Part shown: positions 41,285 through 50,224 of the stretch, in pieces
How the letters are laid out: the number at the start of each line of letters is the position of its first letter
Numbering within the stretch: position 1 is the stretch's first letter
NCBI RefSeq assembly: GCF_004152865.1
Contig: NZ_SEOO01000017.1
Location: 33,345 to 97,344 of the forward strand
Direction of reading: 5' to 3'
Length of the DNA: 64,000 nt
From: Sphingobium cupriresistens
GTDB lineage: Bacteria > Pseudomonadota > Alphaproteobacteria > Sphingomonadales > Sphingomonadaceae
Notes under the pieces: model-generated
Databases searched by the model: none
Told to the model about the DNA's origin: nothing
The model's input: only the letters and a program-made list of their open reading frames with translations
Program-made: the position numbers and the translations under genes

Positions 41285-42090
41285 GCCTTCTCGTCGTCAT
41301 TCCCGCGCGGGCGGGGTCTTCCCGTCTGCCGCGCAAGCCGCTTCGCCTGATCGCCGGGCGGACGTTGCTGCACCGAACGATCGCCATGGCGCGGGCGGCG
41401 ATCGGCGTCCGTGCGGACGTTGCCCTGACCGTCGCGACCGATGATGATGCGATCGCGGATCATGCCCGCGCCGCCGGCTGCGACGCGGTGATGACGGACA
41501 GCGCCATCGCCACCGGATCGGGCCGCGCGCTTGCGGCGGCGCAGGCGCAACCCTCGCCGCCACGCTTCATCGTCAATCTCCAGGGCGATTCGCCCTTCCA
41601 GCCCGAAGGAGCGCTCGGCGCGGTGATCGCCGCGCTACAGGGCGGCGCGCCGGTCGCCACGCCGGTCATCGCGCTCGACTGGCCCGCGCTCGACGCGCTG
41701 CGCGAACATAAGACGCGCTCGCCCTTCAGCGGCACCACCTGCGCCCGCGCGCCTGATGGTCGCGCCCTGTGGTTTTCCAAGACGATCATCCCCGCGATCC
41801 GCAATGAGGATAAGCTGCGCGAAACCGACCCCTGGTCCCCCGTCTGGCGCCATGTCGGCCTCTACGGCTATACGCTCGACGCGCTGGAGCGGTTTGAAGC
41901 CTGCCCGCCCACGGTGCTGGAAAATCTGGAGGGGTTGGAGCAATTGCGCCTGCTCGAACTGGGTATCCCGGTCATGACCGTCGCCGTCGATCCACCGCGC
42001 TTCGACAGCAGCGGCATCGATACGGAGGCCGACATCAGCCGGGTCGAGGCGCTGATCGCCGTCTATGGCGACCCGACCCCGCCGCTTTGA
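41281..42090 (+). CDS. kdsB: 3-deoxy-manno-octulosonate cytidylyltransferase with CTG start
   Basis: The 269-residue enzyme activates KDO as CMP-KDO. The substrate loop VVIPARAGSSRLPRKPL starts five codons from the end of kdsD and FIVNLQGDSPFQP follows. No ATG, GTG or TTG lies upstream of this loop in frame; the CTG at 41281 overlaps the kdsD stop as CTGA and has GGGG 6 bases before it. The first ATG (41365) would delete the active-site loop. A CTG start is therefore the best reading. Confidence 0.9.
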   Translation: MSLLVVIPARAGSSRLPRKPLRLIAGRTLLHRTIAMARAAIGVRADVALTVATDDDAIADHARAAGCDAVMTDSAIATGSGRALAAAQAQPSPPRFIVNLQGDSPFQPEGALGAVIAALQGGAPVATPVIALDWPALDALREHKTRSPFSGTTCARAPDGRALWFSKTIIPAIRNEDKLRETDPWSPVWRHVGLYGYTLDALERFEACPPTVLENLEGLEQLRLLELGIPVMTVAVDPPRFDSSGIDTEADISRVEALIAVYGDPTPPL

Positions 42091-42102
42091 TCGCCCGCTA
42101 TC

Positions 42103-42693
42103 ATGCGCCGCATCTTCATCATCCGTCACGGCGACACCTTTGCGAGCAGCGCTGACGCCTGCCGGGTGGGCGCCCGCACCGATATTCCGCTGGTGGAGAG
42201 CGGCCATGCGCAGGCGGGGCGGTTGGGCCAATGGTTCGCGCACCAGGCGCAGCCGATCGATCGCCTCTTGTCCAGCCCACTCCTGCGCGCGCGTGAAACG
42301 GCCGCTGCTATCGCCGCCGCGACGGGCGATGCCGCGGATGGTGTGCGCGACTGGCTGGGGGAGATCGACCATGGTCCGGACGAAGGGCGGCCGGAGGCGG
42401 CGGTGCTGGCCCGGATCGGCGCGCAGGCGCTGGCCGATTGGGACGAGCGGGGTATTGCGCCCGATGGCTGGATCGTGGACGCCGATGCCCGCATCGCCGC
42501 CTGGCGCGCCTTCTTCGCGGAGGGCGGCGCGGGCGTGGACCTGCTCGTCACGAGCAATGGCGCGGCGCGCTTTGCTCTGATCGCGGCGGGTCTGCCGCTC
42601 GGCGCGCTGAAGTTGCGGACCGGGGCTTTTGGCGAACTGGCCGTCGATCAGGATGGTGGGGTCAGCCTGATTCGTTGGGACGAGCGTCCTTAA
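42103..42693 (+). CDS. Histidine phosphatase (phosphoglycerate mutase family)
   Basis: The 196-residue protein has the catalytic R-H-G motif in IFIIRHGDTF and the second pocket in SSPLLRARETA; the C-terminal histidine of many members is replaced by VTSNGAARF, so the enzyme may be inactive or atypical. Family members remove phosphates from sugars or proteins. It lies 12 bp after kdsB and is probably co-transcribed; it ends 2 bp from the convergent dmeF stop. Confidence 0.83.
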   Translation: MRRIFIIRHGDTFASSADACRVGARTDIPLVESGHAQAGRLGQWFAHQAQPIDRLLSSPLLRARETAAAIAAATGDAADGVRDWLGEIDHGPDEGRPEAAVLARIGAQALADWDERGIAPDGWIVDADARIAAWRAFFAEGGAGVDLLVTSNGAARFALIAAGLPLGALKLRTGAFGELAVDQDGGVSLIRWDERP

Positions 42694-42695
42694 TT

Positions 42696-43685
42696 TTACC
42701 CGCACTCCACCGTGACATGCTCCATGCGCGGGAGCGCGCGCACCCGCGCCCTTACCTTGGGCGCGTCGGCGCCGGGGGCCAGGCTGATGATCGCGGCATG
42801 GGCATGGGGACCGATGCGCCAGACATGCAGATCGCGGATCGTCGCGCCTTCCGCCTCCGCCTGCGCGCGCACCCGCGCCATCAGCGCCGGCTCGGCCGTA
42901 TCGAGCAGGATCGCGGCGGTGTCCTTCATCAGGCCCCAGGCCCAGCGTGCGATCACAACCGCGCCCAGCAGGCCGACCGCCGGGTCCATCCACCACCATC
43001 CCAGATAGCGCCCGGCCAGCAACGCCCCAATCGCCAGCACCGACGTCAGCGCGTCGGTCAGCACGTGCACGTAGGCGGCGCGCAGATTATTGTCGGCATG
43101 GCCATGTTTGTGGTCGTGGCCATGGTCGTGATTGTCATGGCTATGGTCGTGGCCCAGCAACAATGCGCTGATGATATTGATGGCCAGCCCGACCACCGCC
43201 ACCAGCGTCGCCTCGCCAAAGGCCACGTCGATCGGCTGGAACAGGCGCATACCTGATTCGATCGCGATGAACAGGGCGGTGACGCCCAGCAGCAGCGCGG
43301 AGGCGAAGCCCGACAGGTCGCCGACCTTGCCGGTCCCGAACGTATAGCGCGGATTGCGCGCATGGCGCTTGGCATAGCCATAGGCGGCGGCCGCCACCGC
43401 CAGCGCCCCGGCATGGGTCGCCATGTGGAATCCGTCCGCCAGCAGCGCCATCGATCCGGTCCACCAGCCCGCGGCGATCTCCACCACCATCGTCGCAGCG
43501 GTCAGCCAGACGACCCACAAGGTTCGTTTGGCATTCTGGTCATGCCCGGCCGACAGATAGATATGGTCGAAATAATGGCTTTCCTCGCCGTTATTGTCCT
43601 GAACAGCGGCGGGTTGGTCGGCAGGGCTGTGGGCGCCATGGCCGTGGTCCCCATGAGCATGGTGATGGTCGTCGTGCATCGTCAT
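42696..43685 (-). CDS. dmeF: DmeF-type cation diffusion facilitator (Co/Ni efflux)
   Basis: The 329-residue cation exporter has six hydrophobic helices with the metal-site motif in ALLADGFHMATHAGALA and HVLTDALTSVLAIGALL. The N-terminus (HDDHHHAHGDHGHG) and the loop after helix four (HDHSHDNHDHGHDHKHG) are histidine-rich, as in DmeF. It is coupled by ATGA to an RcnR-like regulator, which supports nickel/cobalt specificity. Confidence 0.93.
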   Translation of the reverse strand: MTMHDDHHHAHGDHGHGAHSPADQPAAVQDNNGEESHYFDHIYLSAGHDQNAKRTLWVVWLTAATMVVEIAAGWWTGSMALLADGFHMATHAGALAVAAAAYGYAKRHARNPRYTFGTGKVGDLSGFASALLLGVTALFIAIESGMRLFQPIDVAFGEATLVAVVGLAINIISALLLGHDHSHDNHDHGHDHKHGHADNNLRAAYVHVLTDALTSVLAIGALLAGRYLGWWWMDPAVGLLGAVVIARWAWGLMKDTAAILLDTAEPALMARVRAQAEAEGATIRDLHVWRIGPHAHAAIISLAPGADAPKVRARVRALPRMEHVTVECG

Positions 43686-43954
43686 TTCCCGTAACGGCGG
43701 ATCAGCGCCAGCATTTCCTCGGTCGCGGCCTGGCGCGCCTCGTCGGACAGGCCCGGCCGGGCGACATGCTCGCGCATATGCTGCTCGATCAGTTCCTCCA
43801 TCAGGCTACCCACCGCACCGCGCACCGACGCGACCAGCTGCAACGTCTCCGAACAGCCGGCATCGCCGGACAATTGCCGCTCCACGGCGGCGACCTGTCC
43901 CGCGATCCGGCGTATCCGCGCCAGCAATTTATCCCGATCCGCAACAATGTGCAT
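43682..43954 (-). CDS. dmeR: DmeR/RcnR-family Ni/Co-sensing repressor
   Basis: The 90-residue CsoR/RcnR-family protein carries His2, Cys34, His59 and His63. Their spacing equals that of the RcnR nickel/cobalt ligands His3, Cys35, His60 and His64. It should repress dmeF until metal binds. The start at 43954 excludes a non-homologous extension. Coupled to dmeF by ATGA. A C-tract operator lies just upstream. Confidence 0.93.
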   Translation of the reverse strand: MHIVADRDKLLARIRRIAGQVAAVERQLSGDAGCSETLQLVASVRGAVGSLMEELIEQHMREHVARPGLSDEARQAATEEMLALIRRYGK

Positions 43955-43957
43955 AGG

Positions 43958-43974
43958 ATACCCCCCTATACTAT
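43958..43974 (-). promoter_or_regulatory. Candidate DmeR operator
   Basis: ATACCCCCCTATAC is a six-C tract with inverted ATA flanks, the type of G/C-tract site bound by RcnR-like repressors. It lies 4 bp before the dmeR start and between dmeR and the divergent crtY. Motif call only. Confidence 0.5.
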
Positions 43975-44003
43975 ATTTGCGCCGAAACCAAGGGTGGATC
44001 GGG

Positions 44004-45179
44004 ATGCGCCGCTCCCCTATCAATGCCGCCATGACAAGCGATCTGGACTGCGACCTGGCGATCATCGGCGGCGGCCTTGCCGGTGGGTTGATCGCGCTCG
44101 CCTTCGCCGCGCTGCGGCCCGATGTGCGGCTGCTGCTGGTCGAACAGGGGGATCGGCCTGGCGGCAATCATCTCTGGTCCTTCTTCGATGGCGACGTTGC
44201 GCCCGCCGATCGCTGGCTCGTCGACCCACTTGTCGCCCATCGCTGGCCACAGGGCCATGCCGTGCGTTTCCCCGACTACGGTCGCAATCTCGCGACGCCC
44301 TATAACAGCGTTAATACTGTCCAACTCGCTGTCGCACTTGAACGCATATTGGGTGATCGGCTGCTGACCGGCGCGACGGCGACCGCGGTCGAACCCCATG
44401 CCATCCGCCTGGCCGATGGCCGGGAAATCACCGCAGGGGCGGTTATCGACGCCCGCGGCGCAGGGGATTTGTCGGCCTTGCGCTGCGGCTGGCAGAAATT
44501 CGTCGGTCATGCGCTGCGCTGCGACGATCCCCATGGCATCGACCGCCCGGTCATCATGGACGCGACGGTCGATCAGGTCGATGGCTACCGCTTCGTCTAT
44601 CTGCTGCCCTGGGACGACCGCACGCTCTTTATCGAGGATACTTATTATAGCGACACGCCGGATCTGGACGTGCCCACGCTCGATGCCCGCATCGCCGCCT
44701 ATGCGCAGGCCAGGGGCTGGCGCGGCGCGGTGGTCCATCGCGAACAGGGCGTCCTGCCTGTGGTCCATGGCGGCGACTTTGATCGTTATTGGCCAAAGGA
44801 CGATCCCGTCGCCCGCGCCGGGGTGCGCGCCGGCCTGTTCCAGCCGATGACCGGCTATTCGCTGCCCGACGCGGTGCGATTCGCGCTCTGGCTGGTGGAT
44901 CAGCCGCTCGATAATCTGCCCGCGGCCACCCGCACCTATGCCGCGGCCCATTGGCGGCGCGGCGGCTATTATCGGCTGCTTGGCAAGATGCTGTTCGGCG
45001 CCGCCCGGCCGGCTCAGCGCTGGCGCATCTTCGCCCGCTTCTATCGGCTGCGCCCGGACCTGATCCAGCGTTTCTACGCCGGCCGTTCGTCGCTGGCTGA
45101 CCGTATGCGCATCTTGTGCGGACGCCCGCCTGTACCCATAAGGGACGCCATGCGAACATTATGGAACCCGCCCGCCTGA
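44004..45179 (+). CDS. crtY: Lycopene beta-cyclase
   Basis: The 391-residue CrtY-type flavoprotein cyclises lycopene to beta-carotene. It has the dinucleotide fold CDLAIIGGGLAGGLIALAF, the FAD segment PGGNHLWSFF and the C-terminal PMTGYSLPDAVRFAL. The start at 44004 has AAGGGTGGA upstream; ATG at 44031 is the alternative. Its stop overlaps crtI (TGATG). Divergent from dmeR. Confidence 0.94.
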   Translation: MRRSPINAAMTSDLDCDLAIIGGGLAGGLIALAFAALRPDVRLLLVEQGDRPGGNHLWSFFDGDVAPADRWLVDPLVAHRWPQGHAVRFPDYGRNLATPYNSVNTVQLAVALERILGDRLLTGATATAVEPHAIRLADGREITAGAVIDARGAGDLSALRCGWQKFVGHALRCDDPHGIDRPVIMDATVDQVDGYRFVYLLPWDDRTLFIEDTYYSDTPDLDVPTLDARIAAYAQARGWRGAVVHREQGVLPVVHGGDFDRYWPKDDPVARAGVRAGLFQPMTGYSLPDAVRFALWLVDQPLDNLPAATRTYAAAHWRRGGYYRLLGKMLFGAARPAQRWRIFARFYRLRPDLIQRFYAGRSSLADRMRILCGRPPVPIRDAMRTLWNPPA

Positions 45180-46663
45180 TGACCAACAGGACAGCGATCG
45201 TTATCGGCGCAGGCTTTGGCGGCCTGGCGCTCGCCATCCGCCTGCAATCGGCAGGCATCGACACCACCCTGGTCGAAGGACGCGATCGTCCCGGCGGGCG
45301 CGCCTATATGTGGGAAAAGGACGGCTTCACCTTCGACGCCGGGCCGACCGTCATCACCGACCCTGATTGCCTGGCCGAATTATGGCGTTTGTCGGGACAC
45401 GACATGGCGCAGGACGTCACTCTGATGCCCGTGTCGCCCTTTTACCGGCTCAACTGGCGCGACGGCACCAATTTCGATTACAGCAATGACGAAGCCGCGC
45501 TCCGCGCCGAAATCGCCAAGCTCGATCCAGGCGATGTCGCGGGCTATGATCGCTTCTGCGACTATGCCGCCGGCGTTTTCGAGGAGGGCTATCGCAAGCT
45601 CGGCTCGGTCGCCTTCCTCGACTTCGCCTCGATGATCAAAGCCGCGCCCAGCCTCGCCAAATATCAGGCCTGGCGATCGGTTTATTCGATCGTCTCCAGC
45701 CAGGTGAAGAACGAAAAGCTGCGTGAGGCTTTGTCATTTCACACCCTGTTGGTCGGCGGCAATCCGATGAAGACCAGCGCCATCTATGCGCTGATCCACA
45801 AGCTGGAAAAGGATGGCGGCGTCTGGTTCGCAAAAGGCGGCACGAACCGGCTGGTCCATGGCATGGCGACCCATTTCGAACGGTTGGGCGGCACGCTGCG
45901 GCTGGGCGATGCCGTCACCCGGATAGAAACCTATGGCGACAAGGCGACGGCGGTCCACACCGCATCGGGATGGCGCGGGGAGGCGGACGCCATCGCCACC
46001 AATGCCGACCTGATGCACAGCTATCGCGACCTGCTCGGCCATCATCCCCGCGGGCAGAAACAGGGCGAGAAACTGAGCCAGAAGCGCTGGTCGCCCAGCC
46101 TGTTCGTCCTTCATTTCGGCATCAAGGGCAGCTGGCCCGGCATCCCGCATCATATGATCCTGTTCGGCCCGCGCTATGAAGGGCTGCTGACCGACATCTA
46201 CGATCATGGCGTGCTGCCGCAGGATTTCTCGCTCTACCTGCATCATCCGACGGTCACCGATCCGTCGATGGCGCCGGAGGGGCACTCGACCTTCTATGCG
46301 CTCGCGCCCGTGCCGCATATGGGCAAGCTGCCGATCGACTGGGATCAGTTCGGCCATGCTTATGCGGAGCGGATATTGGACGAAATCCAGCATCGGCTGA
46401 TTCCCGACATCCGCTCGCGCATCGTCACCCGCTTTCATTATGCGCCCAGCGATTTCGGTCGCGACCTGAACGCGCATATGGGCAGCGCCTTCAGCCTGGA
46501 GCCTTTGCTGACCCAAAGCGCCTGGTTCCGCGCGCATAATCGCGACGATGTCATTCCCAATCTCTATCTGGTAGGGGCCGGCACCCATCCCGGCGCGGGC
46601 ATCCCCGGCGTGGTGGGCAGCGCGAAGGCGACCGCTGCGCTGATGCTGGATGATTTGAAATAG
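45179..46663 (+). CDS. crtI: Phytoene desaturase
   Basis: The 494-residue CrtI-type desaturase turns phytoene to lycopene. It shows the FAD fold AIVIGAGFGGLALAIRLQ, GRAYMWEKDGFTFDAGPTVI and the C-terminal GAGTHPGAGIPGVVGSAKAT. The start at 45179 overlaps the crtY stop by one base. Gene order crtY-crtI is standard for sphingomonad carotenoids. Confidence 0.96.
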   Translation: MTNRTAIVIGAGFGGLALAIRLQSAGIDTTLVEGRDRPGGRAYMWEKDGFTFDAGPTVITDPDCLAELWRLSGHDMAQDVTLMPVSPFYRLNWRDGTNFDYSNDEAALRAEIAKLDPGDVAGYDRFCDYAAGVFEEGYRKLGSVAFLDFASMIKAAPSLAKYQAWRSVYSIVSSQVKNEKLREALSFHTLLVGGNPMKTSAIYALIHKLEKDGGVWFAKGGTNRLVHGMATHFERLGGTLRLGDAVTRIETYGDKATAVHTASGWRGEADAIATNADLMHSYRDLLGHHPRGQKQGEKLSQKRWSPSLFVLHFGIKGSWPGIPHHMILFGPRYEGLLTDIYDHGVLPQDFSLYLHHPTVTDPSMAPEGHSTFYALAPVPHMGKLPIDWDQFGHAYAERILDEIQHRLIPDIRSRIVTRFHYAPSDFGRDLNAHMGSAFSLEPLLTQSAWFRAHNRDDVIPNLYLVGAGTHPGAGIPGVVGSAKATAALMLDDLK

Positions 46664-46685
46664 GGGCTTAGGCCCACGGACGGAT

Positions 46686-47270
46686 ATGATGAAGAGACTG
46701 GCAGTCTATTGCGGATCGGCGACCCCCGCCGACCTGACCTATATCGATGCGGCGCGTCATGTCGGACGGACGCTGGCGGAGCGGGGCATTGGAGTCGTCT
46801 ATGGCGGCGGGCGGCTCGGCCTGATGGGCGCGGTGGCGGATGCGGCGCTGGAAGCGGGCGGCGAGGTGATCGGCGTGATCCCCGAAGCCCTGGTCGGCGC
46901 GGAGGTCGCGCATCGCGGTTGCACGGAATTGCATGTCGTCCAGACGATGCACCAGCGCAAGCAGCTCTTCACGGACCTGTCGGACGGCTTCGTGACGCTG
47001 CCCGGCGGCGTCGGCACGATGGACGAATTGTGGGAAGCGATCAGCTGGGCGCAACTGGGTTATCACAGCAAGCCGGTGGGCTTGCTCAACGTCGCGGGCT
47101 TCTACGATCAGTTGATCGGCTTCAACCGGCAGATGGTGGAGGCCGGCTTTATCCGCGCCCAACATGCCGGGATCATGATTCATGCCGACGGCATCGAGGC
47201 GCTGGTCGACGCCATGTCGGCCTATCAGCCGCATGAAACGATCTTCGCGATGAAGGCAGACAGGCTCTGA
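46686..47270 (+). CDS. LOG-family nucleotide 5'-monophosphate phosphoribohydrolase
   Basis: The 194-residue LOG/TIGR00730 protein has the lysine decarboxylase-like motif PGGVGTMDELWEA and GGRLGLMGAVADAAL. LOG proteins release free base from cytokinin nucleotides or related nucleoside monophosphates. It lies between crtI and crtB, 22 bp after crtI, and may share their transcript. The role in pigmentation is unknown. ATG at 46686 or 46689. Confidence 0.9.
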   Translation: MMKRLAVYCGSATPADLTYIDAARHVGRTLAERGIGVVYGGGRLGLMGAVADAALEAGGEVIGVIPEALVGAEVAHRGCTELHVVQTMHQRKQLFTDLSDGFVTLPGGVGTMDELWEAISWAQLGYHSKPVGLLNVAGFYDQLIGFNRQMVEAGFIRAQHAGIMIHADGIEALVDAMSAYQPHETIFAMKADRL

Positions 47271-47293
47271 CGATATAGAACGCATCCGTTTGC

Positions 47294-47351
47294 TTCGAGC
47301 GAAGTCGAGAAGCGGTTGGTGCGTTCGGTGTGCTTCTCGACTAGGCTCGAA
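47294..47351. repeat. REP-like palindromic element
   Basis: The arms at 47294 to 47313 and 47332 to 47351 are inverted over 20 bases with two mismatches. Sequences of this type (TTCGAGC...GTCGAGAAGC) are scattered in sphingomonad intergenic regions, so this is probably a REP element. Confidence 0.7.
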
Positions 47352-47390
47352 ACGAACGGACGTTGGGTGACTTTCCCTGCAAGGCAGGGC

Positions 47391-48353
47391 ATGTCTCGCC
47401 GCATGTCCTCTTCAGTCCCCGACCGCCCCGCCCTTGTCGCCCACGCCCGCGACAGCATCGCGCGCGGCTCCAAATCCTTCGCCCTGGCATCGAAGCTGTT
47501 CGACCGGAAAACCCGTGAGCGGGCCTGGTTGCTCTACGCTTGGTGCCGCAAGTGCGATGATATCGCCGATGGGCAGGATCATGGCGGCGTGATGACAAGC
47601 GTGTCGAATGCGCAAGCCCGTCTGTCGATGATGCGCGTGCTGACGGACAAGGCGCTACGCGGCGAACCGACCGGCGACCCGGCGTTCGACGGCTTCGGCG
47701 TGGTCATGCGCGAATGCGCCATCCCCGAACGCTACGCCCACGACCTGATCGAAGGATTCGCCCTCGACGCGCGCGACTGGCGGCCGCGCAGCGAAGCCGA
47801 CATGCTGCTTTATTGCTATCATGTCGCGGGCGCGGTCGGCTGCATGATGGCGGTGCTGATGGGGGTGGACCCTAACGACCGCGCGACGCTCGACCGCGCC
47901 TGCGACCTGGGCCTCGCCTTTCAACTGGCCAATATCGCCCGCGACATCAGCGAGGATGAGGCGGCGGATCGTTGCTACCTGCCGCAATTATGGCTCGCCG
48001 AAATGGACATTCCGCCGGGCGAACATATGAAGCCCTGGGTCCGGCCCCGGCTGGCGATCCTGTCGCGCCGCTTGGCGACCATGGCCGCTGCCTATGAGGA
48101 CAGCGCCCGTCACGGCACCGGCGCATTGCCGCCGCGCGCTGCCTGGGCGGTGCTGGCGGCCGCCGGCATCTATGGCGACATCGCCCGCGAAGTCGCGCGC
48201 CGCGGCGAGCAGGCCTGGGACCACCGCGTTGTCACCCCCAAGCGTGAGAAGCTGGGCTGGGTGGCGCGGGCGGCGGTGCAGGTGGTCCGCCGTGCAAGTC
48301 GCTGGCCAGCCGCTGTGCCGCGCCCTGCGAGCCTCTGGACCCGCTCGGCCTGA
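47391..48353 (+). CDS. crtB: Phytoene synthase
   Basis: The 320-residue enzyme joins two geranylgeranyl diphosphates to phytoene. Both aspartate-rich motifs are intact, CRKCDDIADGQD and NIARDISEDEAADRCYLP. The start at 47391 is nearest the family N-terminus; 47403 is possible. Together with crtY and crtI it gives a complete route from GGPP to beta-carotene. A REP-like element precedes it. Confidence 0.95.
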   Translation: MSRRMSSSVPDRPALVAHARDSIARGSKSFALASKLFDRKTRERAWLLYAWCRKCDDIADGQDHGGVMTSVSNAQARLSMMRVLTDKALRGEPTGDPAFDGFGVVMRECAIPERYAHDLIEGFALDARDWRPRSEADMLLYCYHVAGAVGCMMAVLMGVDPNDRATLDRACDLGLAFQLANIARDISEDEAADRCYLPQLWLAEMDIPPGEHMKPWVRPRLAILSRRLATMAAAYEDSARHGTGALPPRAAWAVLAAAGIYGDIAREVARRGEQAWDHRVVTPKREKLGWVARAAVQVVRRASRWPAAVPRPASLWTRSA

Positions 48354-48355
48354 CG

Positions 48356-48420
48356 AAAAAAGGGCCGATGCTTATGCACCGGCGCGTCCAAAAAAAAGGC
48401 CGATGCTTACGCACCGGCCC
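48356..48420 (-). terminator. Tandem duplicated terminators of glnK-amtB
   Basis: On the minus strand two near-identical stems (GGCCGGTGC, GTAA loop, GCATCGGCC) are each followed by a T-run, eight T at 48390 to 48397 and six T at 48356 to 48361. The second copy differs at a few bases. They lie 71 bp beyond the amtB stop and form a strong double terminator. Confidence 0.85.
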
Positions 48421-48491
48421 AAGGCATGTTCGCAGGAGGAACAAGGTGAGGCGGGCGGCCCTTGCCCGACAGGCGGGCCGCCCTGCCAATC

Positions 48492-49838
48492 TCAATAGTT
48501 GTAGGCGCGTTCGCCATGTTCGCCGAGGTCCAGGCCTTCCAGTTCGACTTCCTGGCTGACCCGCAGGCCAGTGACGGCCTTGGCGATGAAGATGGCGATG
48601 GCGGTGCCGATGCCTGCCCAGATGATGGTCACGACGACCGCTTCGATCTGAACCAGCAGTTTTGCGCCGATTGCATAGTCTTCCGCGCCGGGGCCACCAA
48701 AGGCGGGCGAGTAGACGATGGCGGTGCCGATGGCGCCGATCATGCCGCCGACGCCGTGGATGCCAAAGGCGTCCAGCGAGTCGTCGTAGCCCAGCTTGGG
48801 CTTGACGACGGTGACGGCGTAGAAGCAGATGATCGAAGCGACGGCGCCCAGGATGATCGCGCCGAACGGACCGGAGTTGCCGGCGGCCGGAGTGACGGCA
48901 ACGAGACCGGCGATGATGCCCGAACAGAAACCCAGGGCCGAACCCTTGTGACCGTTCAGCTTTTCAGCCAGCATCCAGAACAGACCGCCCGAAGCCGTGG
49001 CGACGAAGGTGTTGATCATGGCCAGCGCTGCCGAACCATTGGCTTCCAGCGCCGAACCGGCGTTGAAGCCGAACCAGCCGACCCACAGCAGGCCGGTGCC
49101 GACGCCTGTCAGGGTCAAGCTGTGCGGCGCCATCGGCTCCTTGGGGAAGCCGATTCGCTTGCCCAGGATGATGCAGGCCACCAGCGCGGAGACGCCCGCA
49201 TTGATATGGACCACGGTGCCGCCCGCAAAGTCGAGCGCGCCCGCCTTGAAGAAATAGCCCGAAGCCGCCCAGACCATGTGCGCGATCGGGAAATAGACGA
49301 TCGTCAGCCAGACCGCGGCGAACACCATCACGGCCGAGAATTTGATGCGTTCGACCACCGAACCCAGCACCAGCGCGACGGTAATCGCGGCAAAGGTCAT
49401 CTGGAAGCAGATGAAGACATATTCGGGGATTTCGACGCCTGCGGTGAAGGTCGCGGCCTGCGAAGCGGGCGTGACCCCCTTCAGGAACGCCTTGTCGAAG
49501 GTCGAGACGAAGTTGGAAAGACCGCTGGTGTAGTCGGGGCCGAAGGCCATCGAATAGCCGTAGATCACCCAGATGAGCATGGCGAGGCAAGCAGCCGCGC
49601 CGATCTGCGTCATCACCGACAGCATGTTCTTGCTGCGCACCAGGCCGCCGTAGAACAGGGCGAGGCCGGGCAGGATCATGGCCAGGACCAGGACGGTGGA
49701 GGTCATCATCCAGGCGACGTCGCCCTTGTCGACCGTGGCGGCGGGGGCCGCCGCATCCTGCGCCCAGGCAGGCAGCGCGGCGAACAGCGATAGGCCGGTT
49801 GCCCCCGCTATCCCGCAAAGTTTCTTGGAAAAGGTCAT
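48492..49838 (-). CDS. amtB: Ammonium transporter
   Basis: The 448-residue channel has a signal peptide (LSLFAALPAWAQ) and about eleven membrane helices. The twin histidines lie in GGTVVHINAGVSA and FGIHGVGGMIG, and the Phe gate region is FCFQMTF-like FICFQMTFAA. It lies 13 bp after glnK and is controlled with it by the sigma-54 promoter. The start at 49838 begins the signal peptide. Confidence 0.96.
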   Translation of the reverse strand: MTFSKKLCGIAGATGLSLFAALPAWAQDAAAPAATVDKGDVAWMMTSTVLVLAMILPGLALFYGGLVRSKNMLSVMTQIGAAACLAMLIWVIYGYSMAFGPDYTSGLSNFVSTFDKAFLKGVTPASQAATFTAGVEIPEYVFICFQMTFAAITVALVLGSVVERIKFSAVMVFAAVWLTIVYFPIAHMVWAASGYFFKAGALDFAGGTVVHINAGVSALVACIILGKRIGFPKEPMAPHSLTLTGVGTGLLWVGWFGFNAGSALEANGSAALAMINTFVATASGGLFWMLAEKLNGHKGSALGFCSGIIAGLVAVTPAAGNSGPFGAIILGAVASIICFYAVTVVKPKLGYDDSLDAFGIHGVGGMIGAIGTAIVYSPAFGGPGAEDYAIGAKLLVQIEAVVVTIIWAGIGTAIAIFIAKAVTGLRVSQEVELEGLDLGEHGERAYNY

Positions 49839-49851
49839 TATTTCCCCCTTC

Positions 49852-50190
49852 TTACAGCGCGGTTTCGCCGGTCTCGCCGGTGCGGATGCGCACGGCCTGA
49901 CCGACATCGAGGACGAAGATCTTGCCATCGCCAATGGCGCCCGAATTGGCGGCCGCCTGGGTCGCTTCGACCACGCGCGGGGCAAGGTCGTCGTCGCAGA
50001 CCACCTCGATCTTGATCTTCGGGACCATATTCGTCGAATATTCGGCGCCGCGGTAGATTTCGGTCTGCCCCTTTTGGCGGCCGAAGCCCTTCACTTCGCT
50101 AACCGTCATTCCTGCGATGCCGAGCGAGGAGAGTGCCTCGCGGACATCGTCAAGCTTGAACGGCTTGATGATAGCCATGACAAGTTTCAT
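49852..50190 (-). CDS. glnK: PII nitrogen regulatory protein
   Basis: The 112-residue PII protein gates AmtB and reports nitrogen status. The T-loop contains the uridylylated Tyr51 (RGAEYSTNMVPK). The start MKLVMAIIKPFKLDDV at 50190 is standard. It lies 35 bp from a consensus sigma-54 promoter and is followed by amtB, the usual pair. Confidence 0.97.
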   Translation of the reverse strand: MKLVMAIIKPFKLDDVREALSSLGIAGMTVSEVKGFGRQKGQTEIYRGAEYSTNMVPKIKIEVVCDDDLAPRVVEATQAAANSGAIGDGKIFVLDVGQAVRIRTGETGETAL

Positions 50191-50224
50191 GTCGCCCCCT
50201 GTTACTGGTGTGCGGGGACTACTC

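Noticed and set aside
48462..49793. 443-codon open frame opposite amtB
   Set aside because: Antisense shadow; composition is Asp/Gly/Arg-rich without domains, while amtB is complete.
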